From Bin55 sp965220235 (GTDB lineage: Bacteria; Pseudomonadota; Gammaproteobacteria; Pseudomonadales; Azotimanducaceae), in contig OZ244815.1 in assembly GCA_965220235.1 (NCBI GenBank), positions 124,001-188,000 on the forward strand: 64,000 bases of DNA, read 5' to 3'. The position numbers and the translations under genes are program-made. Of the stretch, positions 54,614-64,000 are shown one piece after another. The notes under the pieces were generated by a model. The model saw only the letters and a program-made list of their open reading frames with translations, did no database searches and was not told the origin of the DNA. The stretch's first letter is position 1. Each line of letters starts with the position of its first letter.

Positions 54614-54925
54614 CTACTTACTGCGGATGAGACTACCCGGAGAAGAACGCCCCCTACGTTTCACAGTCTGAACGGTACGCCCGTTGGAATCCACCACTGG
54701 TACGCGTTGGTTCTTGATTCGATCCGAACCAAGATCAACCGGCTTCATGCGACGTTTGTTTAGGGCGGTGTGGACTCGATTCGAGTCTGTCAGCTCACCC
54801 TTGGATTGATCGTAGGAAGCGAGTACACCCTGACCTGAAAAGGCAACTTCGTCATTCTGCTGAAAGTAAGCGCTACAGCCCGATACTAGAGTTAAAACTA
54901 GAACTGCGCCAAATAATCGTTTCAT
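54614..54925 (-). CDS. small lipoprotein of unknown function
   Basis: 103 residues. Lipobox VSGC after a classical signal (MKRLFGAVLVLTLVSGC), with GAGGAGC six bases upstream of the ATG. The mature part is basic at the C-terminus (KRRGRSSPGSL) and has no recognisable domain; the charge could suit binding to peptidoglycan or nucleic acid. It stands alone between the charged membrane protein and the giant metzincin gene. Confidence 0.7.
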   Translation of the reverse strand: MKRLFGAVLVLTLVSGCSAYFQQNDEVAFSGQGVLASYDQSKGELTDSNRVHTALNKRRMKPVDLGSDRIKNQRVPVVDSNGRTVQTVKRRGRSSPGSLIRSK

Positions 54926-55015
54926 AAATTGCTCCTCGGTCGATCCTTGATTTATTCTAATGACACGGACGGTTTTGGAGCATAAGGAAGGGGCGTTGGG
55001 TTCCTACATTTCACA

Positions 55016-58000
55016 TCAACCGCTTGGCCAAAGCAACTCCGCCTCGATACGATAGTCCTCTTCGCCGTCTAGTCGATCCAACGTCGCGAGATCTGAATAG
55101 GCGATCAGGAGGACTTGCCCTCGCACATTTTGGCCGTCGAAGTGAGTGAGATTCACTAGGACATCTTCGTGTCCATCGCCGTCGAAATCCCCGGCACAAC
55201 TGACGTACAACCGTGCTGTATTCGCGGTTAACTCGCCTAACGAGATGTGCCAGACATTCGGAGTTCCTTGCTCAAGCGCGGTGTCCAGCTCGATGCTTCC
55301 GTCCTCTACGCCGTCGACGCTATCTAGTGAAGCGAGTTGCTGAGTATCAAAGACGATTACCTCGAGTGGATTCGACGCAGAAAAAGGTTCGGCTACCTTA
55401 ATGAATGATCCAATCGTCTGAACTCGATCCGTCGTGACATCTGGTTTGCATACGTTTAGAAGTCCCAAGTTCGGAAACGCCCACGAGTAATTCGAGCTCG
55501 TGTCAAACGTGGTCACAACTCCATTTGTATTTTCGTCGGCAGCGTCGTGTTCAGCCAAGTGCCTCAAGTCTACGAGGTGAGACGCCTGGGTCCCTTGGGC
55601 GGTATGGAGTAACGGCAGAAAGTAACTTCGTTCTTTTCGATCGATCGAATCCTGTACTGTCGACGTGAACATGTTCACCTGGAAGAGTTGGAAATCGTCG
55701 ATTCGGAACGAGTTCGGGAATCGATAGGAAGCCGCAAGATTGATCTTGCGATCGACAGTAAAGTCTGCGGAGTCCATCCCTTCAAGGTCACTTGATGCAA
55801 GTAGGTAGATGCGTGATGTTGGGCTGAAAAGTGTCGGGAGTGTCACTAACAGCAGTTCGTCGACACTATCCTGATCCAGGTCAGGTACGCGACCGACGAG
55901 CATGACTGCTTGTAATAGGCCGCTAAACTCCGAATAGAACACATAAGACTGGTCATGTTGTTCAATGTCGCTTAGGAGAACATTGCCATCAGGATTCTCT
56001 GCCACAGATTCCGTGATAGCGGTATGAGACATCACAAACGATGACCCCACTCCATCCCTTCCAAGTTGCCTTGATTGCCCATTCAGGGAACCAACCACGA
56101 GTGACATTTCGTCCTCACCGAAGATATTCGCAATCGGTGTACCGGCCAAAGCAAATCCGTGATCAGATTCGTCACTTCGGATGCGTGTACACGCCTTGGA
56201 TTCAACGCAGGCATGTAAATCGATTTCGCCGTCGAGTTGGCCATCTGCTTGGTCGAGGTCCGACCAACTATCACCGTAAACGATCGTGATGGCTCCGGAA
56301 TCGTTGTAGGCTGCTGGGTTTGATAGACCGAAATCCAGAATCCCATCACCGTCTAGGTCGCCAACATTACCGCCAATATAGCCTGGCTCATTAAATCCCG
56401 GTTGAGCATTGATGAACCGCCAGCTCGATGGCCCGTGGTGGACTCGATCAATTTCGATGACTTTGTCGGCTTGACCATCGTCGCTGTCAAGCGATTCAAG
56501 ATCAGCGCTTGACAGTAGGATCAATGGTTGACCAGCGACATTTGGCAAAGCGTTGGCGATTTCTATGTCGTCCAACCCGTCGCGGTTGAAGTCACCCAAT
56601 CGATAGCCTTCGGCGGACAGGATCACAAAAGTTCCAGCGGGTAGACGTTCCCAGTCGGTTAGAAGCCGATAAGAGTTAAACGCCGCGCTGCCGTGGTTAT
56701 CGCCTAAGCCGTCACCATCAAGATCTTCCCATTCGAGCGGATCGAGGGGGAATTGATCGGAGTTGTCGCCGTATCCATCGCCGTCCGAATCGAGCCACTC
56801 TTCGGGATCAAGCGGGAATGCGTCGTCTTCATCAAGGTAGCCGTCGTTATCGTCATCTCGGTCCTCATTGTTGCCGACGCCATCCCCGTCCGTATCGAAT
56901 GCCTCATTCGGATCGTCGTCGAATTCGTCGGCGTTATCACCGACCCCGTCATTGTCGACGTCTGTGCTTTCTGATGGATCAATGGGGAATAAATCGTCGA
57001 CATCCAACACTGAATCGTTGTCATCGTCTGGATCATCTCGATTAGGCAATCCGTCGTTGTCGGTGTCGAGCGGGAATTCGTCCTCGTCATTGAGAATGCC
57101 GTCGCCGTCTGCATCGTCGTCCCGCGAGTCGCCGATGCCGTCAAAATCGATGTCCGAATGTTCGTCCGCGTCTAACGGAAAAACATCGAGCGTGTTCGCG
57201 TAGCCGTCTTCGTCGGCGTCGTAACGGAATTGAGCTAAGTGAGGGTAGGTATCCCACACATCGCGCAAGCCATCGTTGTCATCGTCGTCGTCATGAATGT
57301 TAGGAACACCGTCGCCGTCGACATCGGCCATGTTGTTCTGGAGCATGATGATGGAATCTACATCGCCGTCGGCCTGATCCAGGACACTGAGTTCGGACGT
57401 GAATACGGTATAGATGGTGCTGAAGGCACTTTCGGTCTCTTCCGAAAACACGGAAAACACAAAGTCGGTCTTGGTGTCTGCGTCAAGGTCGCCGACCGAC
57501 GTCACGCCTGCGAGGGTCATCGGTCCGCGAGGTCCGAAGGGCGCACGAATGTCGTAGATGTCCGGGTAGCGGATTCGAATCGGAAGGTTGACGATCCCGT
57601 TCAGGTCTTCGCCCGTCGGTTCGTCTAAAAAGTCGAGATCGCGTAACTCGACAACGAACATCGAATAGGCACGTCGAAACGCAAGTTGATCGAAAGACTC
57701 AGGCGCGTCTGCAAGGAGGATACCAGAAGAAGAAGGTGGTGATTCTTTGCCAATCTGGTTGAAAAACCAAGTGCCGAATTCTTGATACGCATCTTCTGGT
57801 AAATGGACTGAACCGTCGAGGGTCATATCGTTCAGGTCGTGAAAACGAATCCCGCCGATAGTGAACACGTAGTTCGAGCCGTCACTTCCCCAGACCATCA
57901 GATCGTTACGCCCGTCGTCGTCTATGTCCGTGAGCACATCGACACTGCGTCCAAAATTTGAGTCTTCAGTGTTCGATACGCGATATGTCTGATCGAGACC

Positions 58001-60421
58001 CACTAGCACGTCAAGTTCGATGCGTCGATCATCGTCTTCGTCGAACTCGTCGATCGACTGGAGCTCCTCGCCGCCAATCACATAGATTCGGCCGAGCGTT
58101 TCGTTGCCGGGTATTCCGAGGACGAGGTCATTCTTCGCGGCCGCCAGTGTACCGCCCAGAAACTCTAGATCTGCTAGTCCTTCGAAGCCTGGGGTGCTCA
58201 CCAAGAAACTCGCTTCATCGGCAGCGAATAAATCAACTAGTGTGAACGGATCCTCTTCGGTACCCGCTGTCACGTTTGAGAATCCCTCGCGACTTAGAAA
58301 ATAGATGAGTAACTCATCGGGCTGTTCGTCCGCGTAGGCGACGATACCGATGTCGATTCGTTCATCCTCATTAAAGTCACCGACAGGTGCTACATCCGTA
58401 ACAGTCAGGTTCGAAGCGAAGCCAAGCCGTACGCAACCGTCAACCGATTCGCAGTGTTCGAGAGCGATTTGCCGGTCTTCGGACTCGTCCGCAGCGTCAA
58501 GTGTCGTTAGGTCGGCCGCGTTTAAGGCAATGATGTAGATCGCCTGCTCACCTCGAACGATCAGTTCGGTCTCGTCGTTGGCATGATCAAGCACCGCCAA
58601 CTGTTCGCCAATACGTTTGTCTGCGGATGAACCGTGGATTTCCCAGGAATTACCTGCTGACATGACAGCGCCGAGCGATTTCGCGCCGAGTGAAGTAGAA
58701 GAGGTGTCTGTGGGTGACGTGAGATCGTTGAGGGAAAGCAGGTAGAGCTTGCCAGACTGCTCCCCCATCGCGTTGCTACCCGTTGGGGCAGTCACGGCGA
58801 GATCAGGCGTACCGTCGTCGTTTAGATCATTGATTCTGGTCGCGAAGTACCCGAATTCGTCTCTGTTCTCGTCGCTTCTGACTGCGGTAAACAGTAGTGA
58901 GCTTTCCTCCGGATCGAATGGATTCGGATCGGCGAAGTTCTGAAGACCGTCGTTGTCGTTATCGGGATCCACGTTGTTCCCGATACTGTCGCCATCCGCG
59001 TCTGCCCACTCTAATGGATCATCAGGAAACGCATCGATGTTGTCACCGAATTGGTCGCCATCCGTGTCAGCCCACTCATCGGGATCGGTAGGAAATGCAT
59101 CTGCGACCGCACCCACACCATCGCCGTCGTAGTCGAATTCGGGATCCGGCGTGGATGTGTGCGCGAACTGGTACTTAAGGATGTTCATTGTCTGCGCGGC
59201 GTCTGCGCTACGCTCGACATTTGGTTCGGTGTGAGGGACACCACAAGGCTTGCCAAGGCAATCTAGGCGTGGATTAGAGAAAACATCGAGACCGACGCTG
59301 CGAAAGAGGATTCTTGCGTACGACATGATGGTGCCAAACTCGCCAGGAATGACGTGTCCGCGCGACCAAGGGAATGCGCCTACGGCAGACTGCTCATAGG
59401 TGTGACCGAGACCGAGTAGGTGGCCAATTTCGTGAGCCGTTACATCGATGGGACAAGTCGTTGGGTCCAAGAACATCTCGATGTATGGGAAGCGCTCGTT
59501 GGGGTGTAGGAACCCTCTCCCGTGTATCCCACCGATGGTAGCGGCAAACCCACATAGAAACGGTGAGAGCGGTCGGTAAACGGCGACGAGGTCGGCCCGA
59601 TACTCCTCCAGCAGCTCGAGGTAGCGCGATTCCTCGAGTGGGTCACCCGAGGAGAGTTCGGGAACGGTTGAAACGTCCAGTACGCCGACTGCCCGAAACT
59701 TGATGGTGCTCTCGCTCTTTTCGTACATGTCGTTCGTTACATGGAGGACATGCGGTAAGTAAGTTGCGGAATCGCTATTCAAGTGCTCAAAAGAACCGCC
59801 TTGATACAGGAACAGAACGTCGACGGTTGGATCTTCGGGGGTGCTGTCCGGGTCCGCTGGATCGGTGCCTTCGAGCTCTTCGTTCAGGTCAGCCACACCG
59901 TCCGAGTCCGAATCTATGAGGTAGTTCGCATCGGCAAGATCAAGCGTGCTAGGGGGTGTCTCCTGGAGACCTTTAAACCACACCGAGTCCAGCAGTTCTT
60001 CTCCATCCGGCGTCTCAGTGTCGTGCAATAGCAATTCGAAGTAGTAGTCGCCTTCGGGAATGACCCCTAGCTCAATTTCGTACGAAGCGGATTCGGTCTC
60101 CGACTGTGCGTCAATGGATATTTCAAGCGCGACGGTGTCGAGAAATGCGGTATTTCTGTTTTCTTCTTCATCGTCACTGACGAGCTCGTAAGCGACGATG
60201 CCAACGGTCGCATACAGCTCATCAATTACGGCGTCAGTGTTGTTTTTGATGCCGAAGGTAAGTTCGGCCGTCTCACCGTCGCTACTCTTGAGTGTGCACG
60301 GACACGAAAAGTTGACGTACGTACGATCAAACTGACCGTATGCAGGAATTCCAACAGCTAGGCTCGCAAGCAATCCGAGCGCGGCCCAGCGATTTCGAGA
60401 AAACCGAATTAACAATCCCAT
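55016..60421 (-). CDS. giant secreted metzincin metalloprotease with thrombospondin type 3 and FG-GAP repeats
   Basis: 1801 residues. Signal peptide ends at AYG-Q near residue 29. Residues of about 200-410 are a metzincin protease with H330-E-x2-H334-x5-H340 (HEIGHLLGLGH) and a Met-turn in IMSYAR. Two blocks of acidic thrombospondin type 3 calcium repeats follow (about 440-510 and 1070-1280; DTDGDGVGNNEDRDDDNDG is typical), alternating with FG-GAP/integrin-like beta-propellers (GDLDGDGILDFGLSNP; GDFDGDGHEDVLVNL). It should be exported and calcium-stabilised, a good candidate for an extracellular or surface protease. The catalytic zinc motif is intact. Confidence 0.88.
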   Translation of the reverse strand: MGLLIRFSRNRWAALGLLASLAVGIPAYGQFDRTYVNFSCPCTLKSSDGETAELTFGIKNNTDAVIDELYATVGIVAYELVSDDEEENRNTAFLDTVALEISIDAQSETESASYEIELGVIPEGDYYFELLLHDTETPDGEELLDSVWFKGLQETPPSTLDLADANYLIDSDSDGVADLNEELEGTDPADPDSTPEDPTVDVLFLYQGGSFEHLNSDSATYLPHVLHVTNDMYEKSESTIKFRAVGVLDVSTVPELSSGDPLEESRYLELLEEYRADLVAVYRPLSPFLCGFAATIGGIHGRGFLHPNERFPYIEMFLDPTTCPIDVTAHEIGHLLGLGHTYEQSAVGAFPWSRGHVIPGEFGTIMSYARILFRSVGLDVFSNPRLDCLGKPCGVPHTEPNVERSADAAQTMNILKYQFAHTSTPDPEFDYDGDGVGAVADAFPTDPDEWADTDGDQFGDNIDAFPDDPLEWADADGDSIGNNVDPDNDNDGLQNFADPNPFDPEESSLLFTAVRSDENRDEFGYFATRINDLNDDGTPDLAVTAPTGSNAMGEQSGKLYLLSLNDLTSPTDTSSTSLGAKSLGAVMSAGNSWEIHGSSADKRIGEQLAVLDHANDETELIVRGEQAIYIIALNAADLTTLDAADESEDRQIALEHCESVDGCVRLGFASNLTVTDVAPVGDFNEDERIDIGIVAYADEQPDELLIYFLSREGFSNVTAGTEEDPFTLVDLFAADEASFLVSTPGFEGLADLEFLGGTLAAAKNDLVLGIPGNETLGRIYVIGGEELQSIDEFDEDDDRRIELDVLVGLDQTYRVSNTEDSNFGRSVDVLTDIDDDGRNDLMVWGSDGSNYVFTIGGIRFHDLNDMTLDGSVHLPEDAYQEFGTWFFNQIGKESPPSSSGILLADAPESFDQLAFRRAYSMFVVELRDLDFLDEPTGEDLNGIVNLPIRIRYPDIYDIRAPFGPRGPMTLAGVTSVGDLDADTKTDFVFSVFSEETESAFSTIYTVFTSELSVLDQADGDVDSIIMLQNNMADVDGDGVPNIHDDDDDNDGLRDVWDTYPHLAQFRYDADEDGYANTLDVFPLDADEHSDIDFDGIGDSRDDDADGDGILNDEDEFPLDTDNDGLPNRDDPDDDNDSVLDVDDLFPIDPSESTDVDNDGVGDNADEFDDDPNEAFDTDGDGVGNNEDRDDDNDGYLDEDDAFPLDPEEWLDSDGDGYGDNSDQFPLDPLEWEDLDGDGLGDNHGSAAFNSYRLLTDWERLPAGTFVILSAEGYRLGDFNRDGLDDIEIANALPNVAGQPLILLSSADLESLDSDDGQADKVIEIDRVHHGPSSWRFINAQPGFNEPGYIGGNVGDLDGDGILDFGLSNPAAYNDSGAITIVYGDSWSDLDQADGQLDGEIDLHACVESKACTRIRSDESDHGFALAGTPIANIFGEDEMSLVVGSLNGQSRQLGRDGVGSSFVMSHTAITESVAENPDGNVLLSDIEQHDQSYVFYSEFSGLLQAVMLVGRVPDLDQDSVDELLLVTLPTLFSPTSRIYLLASSDLEGMDSADFTVDRKINLAASYRFPNSFRIDDFQLFQVNMFTSTVQDSIDRKERSYFLPLLHTAQGTQASHLVDLRHLAEHDAADENTNGVVTTFDTSSNYSWAFPNLGLLNVCKPDVTTDRVQTIGSFIKVAEPFSASNPLEVIVFDTQQLASLDSVDGVEDGSIELDTALEQGTPNVWHISLGELTANTARLYVSCAGDFDGDGHEDVLVNLTHFDGQNVRGQVLLIAYSDLATLDRLDGEEDYRIEAELLWPSG

Positions 60422-60950
60422 GGATCGACCGACATAGCCATTTGGGAAGGGAACCTACTTATATCTATCGGACGAACGAATCTGGAAAACGTGTTTTTAG
60501 TCGTTGATAGTCAGCATATTACTAAACACAGAATTCAGCCTGGAAAGCGCCATACGATTTGACAACGCATTTGCTTCTACTGTGCATAGTGATTCTGTCT
60601 TGATTTTGAGCGACTGTGTCAAATCGTCGTGATTGCTTGCTAGCAACAAGACAAGCTTCGAATACTCAGTGAGTCAGACCGAACTCCAAGGTTTACTACC
60701 TTTGCTGTGACCTCCTGGAGTAAGTGGTTGGCGAAGTTTTAGGTTTTACGTCGTATCGACGCGGGTTGGCGCGTGAATTAGGAGGGTCTTGTTCTCACAA
60801 CGACGTTATTCACCGAATATGACAGCCCGTTTACGCGATGCACGACACCTTTAACCGGGATGTCACAAGCTTAGTTTATGGCGTATTTCGGTTTGGATGA
60901 CGCAGCTAAAATCGATTTGATGACTTTTGAATTACAAAGATATATATTCA
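60422..60950. other. divergent intergenic region between the metzincin and subtilase genes
   Basis: About 530 bases that must hold the promoters of both large secreted proteases. No conserved -24/-12 box like those at 43493 and 47991 is present, and no palindrome stands out. There is no supported gene. Confidence 0.45.
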
Positions 60951-63686
60951 ATGTCCATTACGTTACAGACATGCGGATTTTCTCTCTGCGCATTCGTCCT
61001 GGCTAGTGTCCAAGTCGAAGGCGAAACATCGCGTACAGAGGAACCGTTACCCAATGTTCGTTCGCTATATAGTCAGCACCAAGTGATCGTGCTACCGGGA
61101 TATGGTGAAGTCGCAAATTCGGATCTACAGTCCATCAAACTTCCACATGACAGCATCGTGACGCTTTCGAAATCAAATGGCGTTATACGTTACCAGCTTG
61201 GCACTCCTCGTGGGGAACAGAACATTTATGTCAAAGGAGGTGGGGAAGTCGCGCGATTGGCGTTTGATCCAGCTGTACGCGAATTACGAATTCTCGAGAA
61301 CACGGTTAGAGTTACCTTAACCGACTACACGAAGTTTGATGAGCTTCTGTCAACGATTGGCACCCACGGTCGTGCGTTCCCTGTTTTAGATCGAGCGTAT
61401 CTTGAGGTTCCGAAAAATAGCAGTCATGAGACGTTGTACGAGCAGTTGGATTCGCTTCCGCATGTTCGGTCCATTGACTATGTATTCGTTCGAGAAAACA
61501 CGACAGCCTCAAACCCGCAAGGAAATTACAAGAAAAAACAATTATTCGTTGAAGAAGGTTCGTTTGATTTCGGTAAAACCTCCTCGTCCCGTAACAGTTC
61601 GGAGACCAAACCGCACTACGCGTTCGGTGGCAACATAACAATCACGGAAATCTCGCCGAAGGACATTTCAGGGCACATTTCGATCACAAATGAAGGCGAA
61701 GAACCGTATCGCCATGCCGATGGTGGTCGTTATGAAATTCGACTCGGTAAGTTGGCGCCGGATTTCTCTGATTTGGATAGCTACGATATGGTTTACGTGG
61801 AAGGCGAAACGCTCTTTGAAATACCACCGGGTGCGATCGTGTTTAAACCTTTTTTCAGGTTACGACCAAATGACTGGGAAGCGAATCAGGTCTATGTATT
61901 GGTTATTGGCATTACGACTGATGACGGGTCGAGTTCATTTGGACACAAGACGTTCGCGACCAATCACGACGGTGAACCGATCGTGACATGTCCATACCCA
62001 GGACGGGTACAAGATCTCGACCTTACCGGGGACCCTTTCTACGAATATCAATGGGCGTTAAAGAATACCGGTCAGTCGGCATTTGGCGCGCAGGGAGGCG
62101 TGGAAAACGAGGATGTGCGAATGAGCACGGTCCGCGACATGAATTTAGGTGGACGAAACGTTCACGTCGGCATTGTCGACACGGGTCTCGATATATGCCA
62201 TCCCGACCTTCAGAACAATATCGCTCAAAGTCAATCGATTAATTTTCGTCATAGAGACTGGGATCCAGTAGGCGCATGGCGTCATGTTCACTCTTCGGAC
62301 CCATACAACCCGATTCTTACTGGTGACCACGGTACCGCGATGGCCGGCGCAATAGGTGCTGTAGCAGACAACGGTATCGCGATAAGGGGGGTGGCGCCCT
62401 ATGTCTGGTTAAGAGGATTCAACTATTTGAGCGTTCCGACGACCCCAAACTACCTGACGTCACTCGGAAGCGGCATGACACGACATACCAATGATGTCGA
62501 TGTCTTCAACCTGAGTTTCGGCGACAATGCTGCGTTTTTCATCACGTCGTTAGTTGATGTAGATGAGGAGAACGCACCGTTCGCTCACGGTACAACCGAA
62601 CTACGCGAAGGACTTGGCGCTTTGTATGTCAAAGCGACTGGCAATGAGTTCATTGGGTGCGATGGAGCGCACAATGTAGAAATTGGGTGCGTGAGCTCCC
62701 AAACTGACCGTATTAATAGTTCGCCCTACGTCATCAGTGTCGGCGGTTTAAACGCGGCCGGAACGAAGGCTGAATACTCGAATGCAGGCAGCAACGTTTG
62801 GGTAACGGCGCCTGGCGGAAGTCGAGATACAAGCACAAACGGGTATCCAGGTCTAATGTCGATCGATCAGTTCGGACTGGACCGTGGTCATATGTGGACC
62901 AAGTCGGCTGATCATTGGTCGCGGGATAAAAACCTGAATCCTCGAGGTAGCGTGTTAGCGCCCGGCGGCACATCGCTTTCCAATGCGATCGTCAGCGGCG
63001 CAATTGCAATATTGTTAGAAGCCAAGCCCGAGTTGACTTGGCGCGACGTGAAACACGTTCTTGCAGCATCGGCGCGAAGGGTTGACGCAGATATCGAGCA
63101 AATTACATTTTCGCATGCTTCCTTGCAGGAAGACATCGTTACGCAGCATGCATGGCGGATAAATGAAGCGGGCTACGCGTTCCACAATTACTATGGTTTT
63201 GGCGCACTAGATATCGACGAGATGGTTGCGTTAGCAGACGAATACGAACCAGACTCTCTAGGTAAACGCGTGATGTCGGATTGGGTTATCTCTGACAATC
63301 AATCTGATCTAACGATACCGGATGCCAATTCCCAAGGGGTTGTAGTCGAACTGACTCTCGACTCAGATGATATACCGCAAGATACGACGGTGGAGGCAGT
63401 CGAATTGGTGATTAATTTGTCGCACACCTTTGCTTCTGATCTCCAGTTTGAAGTGACCTCGCCATCTGATACAGTGAGTATCGTGTCACCCGCTTTCAAT
63501 GTCGAGCTGCGCCGAGACTTGCAGTCGGGCTTGGTGTATTTTGGAAGCAATGCGTTCTATGGTGAGCGTACCCAAGGAACATGGCAAATTCGATTTCGCG
63601 ATGTCTTTGCGGAGGACGTAGGGTCGGTGCATTCCGCGTATCTTCGAATTCACGGTGGTTCTAAATCGAGTGTCAGTGACCTTTGA
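60951..63686 (+). CDS. secreted kexin-like subtilase with P domain, paralogue of the 40.5 kb protease
   Basis: 911 residues from the ATG at 60951, which starts the signal peptide (TLQTCGFSLCAFVLASVQVEG); an in-frame TTG at 60927 is less likely. A propeptide-like region of about 340 residues is followed by an S8 domain with D410 (IVDTG), H460 (DHGTAMAG) and S675 (GGTSLSNA), then a P domain (residues of about 790-905, VINLSHTFASDLQFEVTSP). The order of blocks, the TWRDVKHVLA motif and the C-terminus match the subtilase at 40515-43196. Both should be exported and active. Confidence 0.92.
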   Translation: MSITLQTCGFSLCAFVLASVQVEGETSRTEEPLPNVRSLYSQHQVIVLPGYGEVANSDLQSIKLPHDSIVTLSKSNGVIRYQLGTPRGEQNIYVKGGGEVARLAFDPAVRELRILENTVRVTLTDYTKFDELLSTIGTHGRAFPVLDRAYLEVPKNSSHETLYEQLDSLPHVRSIDYVFVRENTTASNPQGNYKKKQLFVEEGSFDFGKTSSSRNSSETKPHYAFGGNITITEISPKDISGHISITNEGEEPYRHADGGRYEIRLGKLAPDFSDLDSYDMVYVEGETLFEIPPGAIVFKPFFRLRPNDWEANQVYVLVIGITTDDGSSSFGHKTFATNHDGEPIVTCPYPGRVQDLDLTGDPFYEYQWALKNTGQSAFGAQGGVENEDVRMSTVRDMNLGGRNVHVGIVDTGLDICHPDLQNNIAQSQSINFRHRDWDPVGAWRHVHSSDPYNPILTGDHGTAMAGAIGAVADNGIAIRGVAPYVWLRGFNYLSVPTTPNYLTSLGSGMTRHTNDVDVFNLSFGDNAAFFITSLVDVDEENAPFAHGTTELREGLGALYVKATGNEFIGCDGAHNVEIGCVSSQTDRINSSPYVISVGGLNAAGTKAEYSNAGSNVWVTAPGGSRDTSTNGYPGLMSIDQFGLDRGHMWTKSADHWSRDKNLNPRGSVLAPGGTSLSNAIVSGAIAILLEAKPELTWRDVKHVLAASARRVDADIEQITFSHASLQEDIVTQHAWRINEAGYAFHNYYGFGALDIDEMVALADEYEPDSLGKRVMSDWVISDNQSDLTIPDANSQGVVVELTLDSDDIPQDTTVEAVELVINLSHTFASDLQFEVTSPSDTVSIVSPAFNVELRRDLQSGLVYFGSNAFYGERTQGTWQIRFRDVFAEDVGSVHSAYLRIHGGSKSSVSDL

Positions 63687-63964
63687 AGTACGAGTTTTTC
63701 TCGTAACTGCCGAGGAGAAGCAGAACCCATACACATCAAATAAGCGAAGCGGCGATGCCGCGAGAGCATGAACGTGAAACCGACGAGTGTCGACTCCATG
63801 AGCCGGAAACCGAACGTCTAGGGATTCGTTGATTCCGAGCTTTGTTCGTACCTTTTCCGTGACACCCCAATGATTAAAGTTACAGTTTTGCTATACTATA
63901 CACCTAACCAGTAATAACCGACCTTATTTATTCCTCGATCACGAACGAAGGAGCATGCGCCTAT

Positions 63965-64000
63965 ATGCCTAAATCGTCATCGAAACCTACTAATCGATAC
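63965..64000 (+). CDS. start of a gene running out of the window (partial)
   Basis: An ATG at 63965 with AAGGAG 11 bases upstream opens a frame (MPKSSSKPTNRY) that runs to the window end. A TTGCTATACTATAC stretch about 75 bases before it could be part of its promoter. The family cannot be judged from twelve residues. Confidence 0.4.
   Translation, partial: MPKSSSKPTNRY

Noticed and set aside
56700..57200. Dense short repeats in DNA that could suggest a CRISPR or tandem repeat array.
   Set aside because: They are codon-level repeats of the Asp/Gly-rich thrombospondin type 3 segment and vary in length and sequence.

Overview
The window looks like the chromosome of a Gram-negative bacterium, most likely a marine gammaproteobacterium (inference). 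It carries a TonB-dependent receptor, an autotransporter-type outer-membrane barrel, many lipoproteins and Sec/Tat signal peptides, two sigma-54/IHF-type promoters and intermediate GC. Gene density is normal. The content is dominated by secreted and envelope proteins, with several GTG and TTG starts. No rRNA, tRNA or CRISPR array was seen.

Layout. 0.2-1.8 kb: an XRE-ImmA/IrrE regulator-protease with a PIN-domain partner, behind a clear promoter and palindromic operator. 1.9-9.1 kb: metabolism and uptake, with an acyl-CoA dehydrogenase; a three-gene unit of Tat-type substrate-binding protein, HAMP-only membrane sensor and OFA-family MFS carrier; a class III aminotransferase; and a PhyH-family protein with an HxG instead of an HxD iron motif. 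9.3-15.7 kb: three tandem paralogues of an unrecognised secreted family, invaded by a group II intron and by a tnpB-only IS200/IS605-type element. The third paralogue is dead, and the element also supplies the C-terminus of the neighbouring gene. 15.7-23 kb: a beta-propeller/cytochrome c lipoprotein, an amidohydrolase, an ECF-type sigma factor with a long C-terminal extension, and a DUF4143 ATPase whose start codon lies in a palindrome. 23-33 kb: a 1.9-kilo-residue repeat autotransporter, a YrfG-like HAD phosphatase and a TonB-dependent receptor. 33-40 kb: a DUF433/DUF5615 toxin-antitoxin pair, small envelope proteins, a choice-of-anchor B lipoprotein and an Erg6-like sterol C-24 methyltransferase. 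40-64 kb: two kexin-like secreted subtilases with P domains, an FG-GAP protein, a three-gene cassette of EBP-like protein, sterol desaturase and 3beta-HSD-like dehydrogenase, an ABC-2 permease fused to a degenerate M1-peptidase-like region, a small outer-membrane barrel, and a very large metzincin with thrombospondin type 3 and FG-GAP repeats.

The most interesting system is a set of eukaryotic-style late sterol-modifying functions: a C-24 methyltransferase at 37.8-38.8 kb, and an EXPERA/EBP-like isomerase, a fatty-acid-hydroxylase-type sterol desaturase and an NSDHL/Erg26-like dehydrogenase at 45.4-47.8 kb. Together they suggest that the cell makes or remodels sterols. No cyclase, squalene epoxidase or CYP51 is in the window, so the starting substrate is unknown. 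The FG-GAP gene before this cassette and the ABC-2 gene after it each carry the same IHF plus -24/-12 promoter block, which suggests co-regulation.
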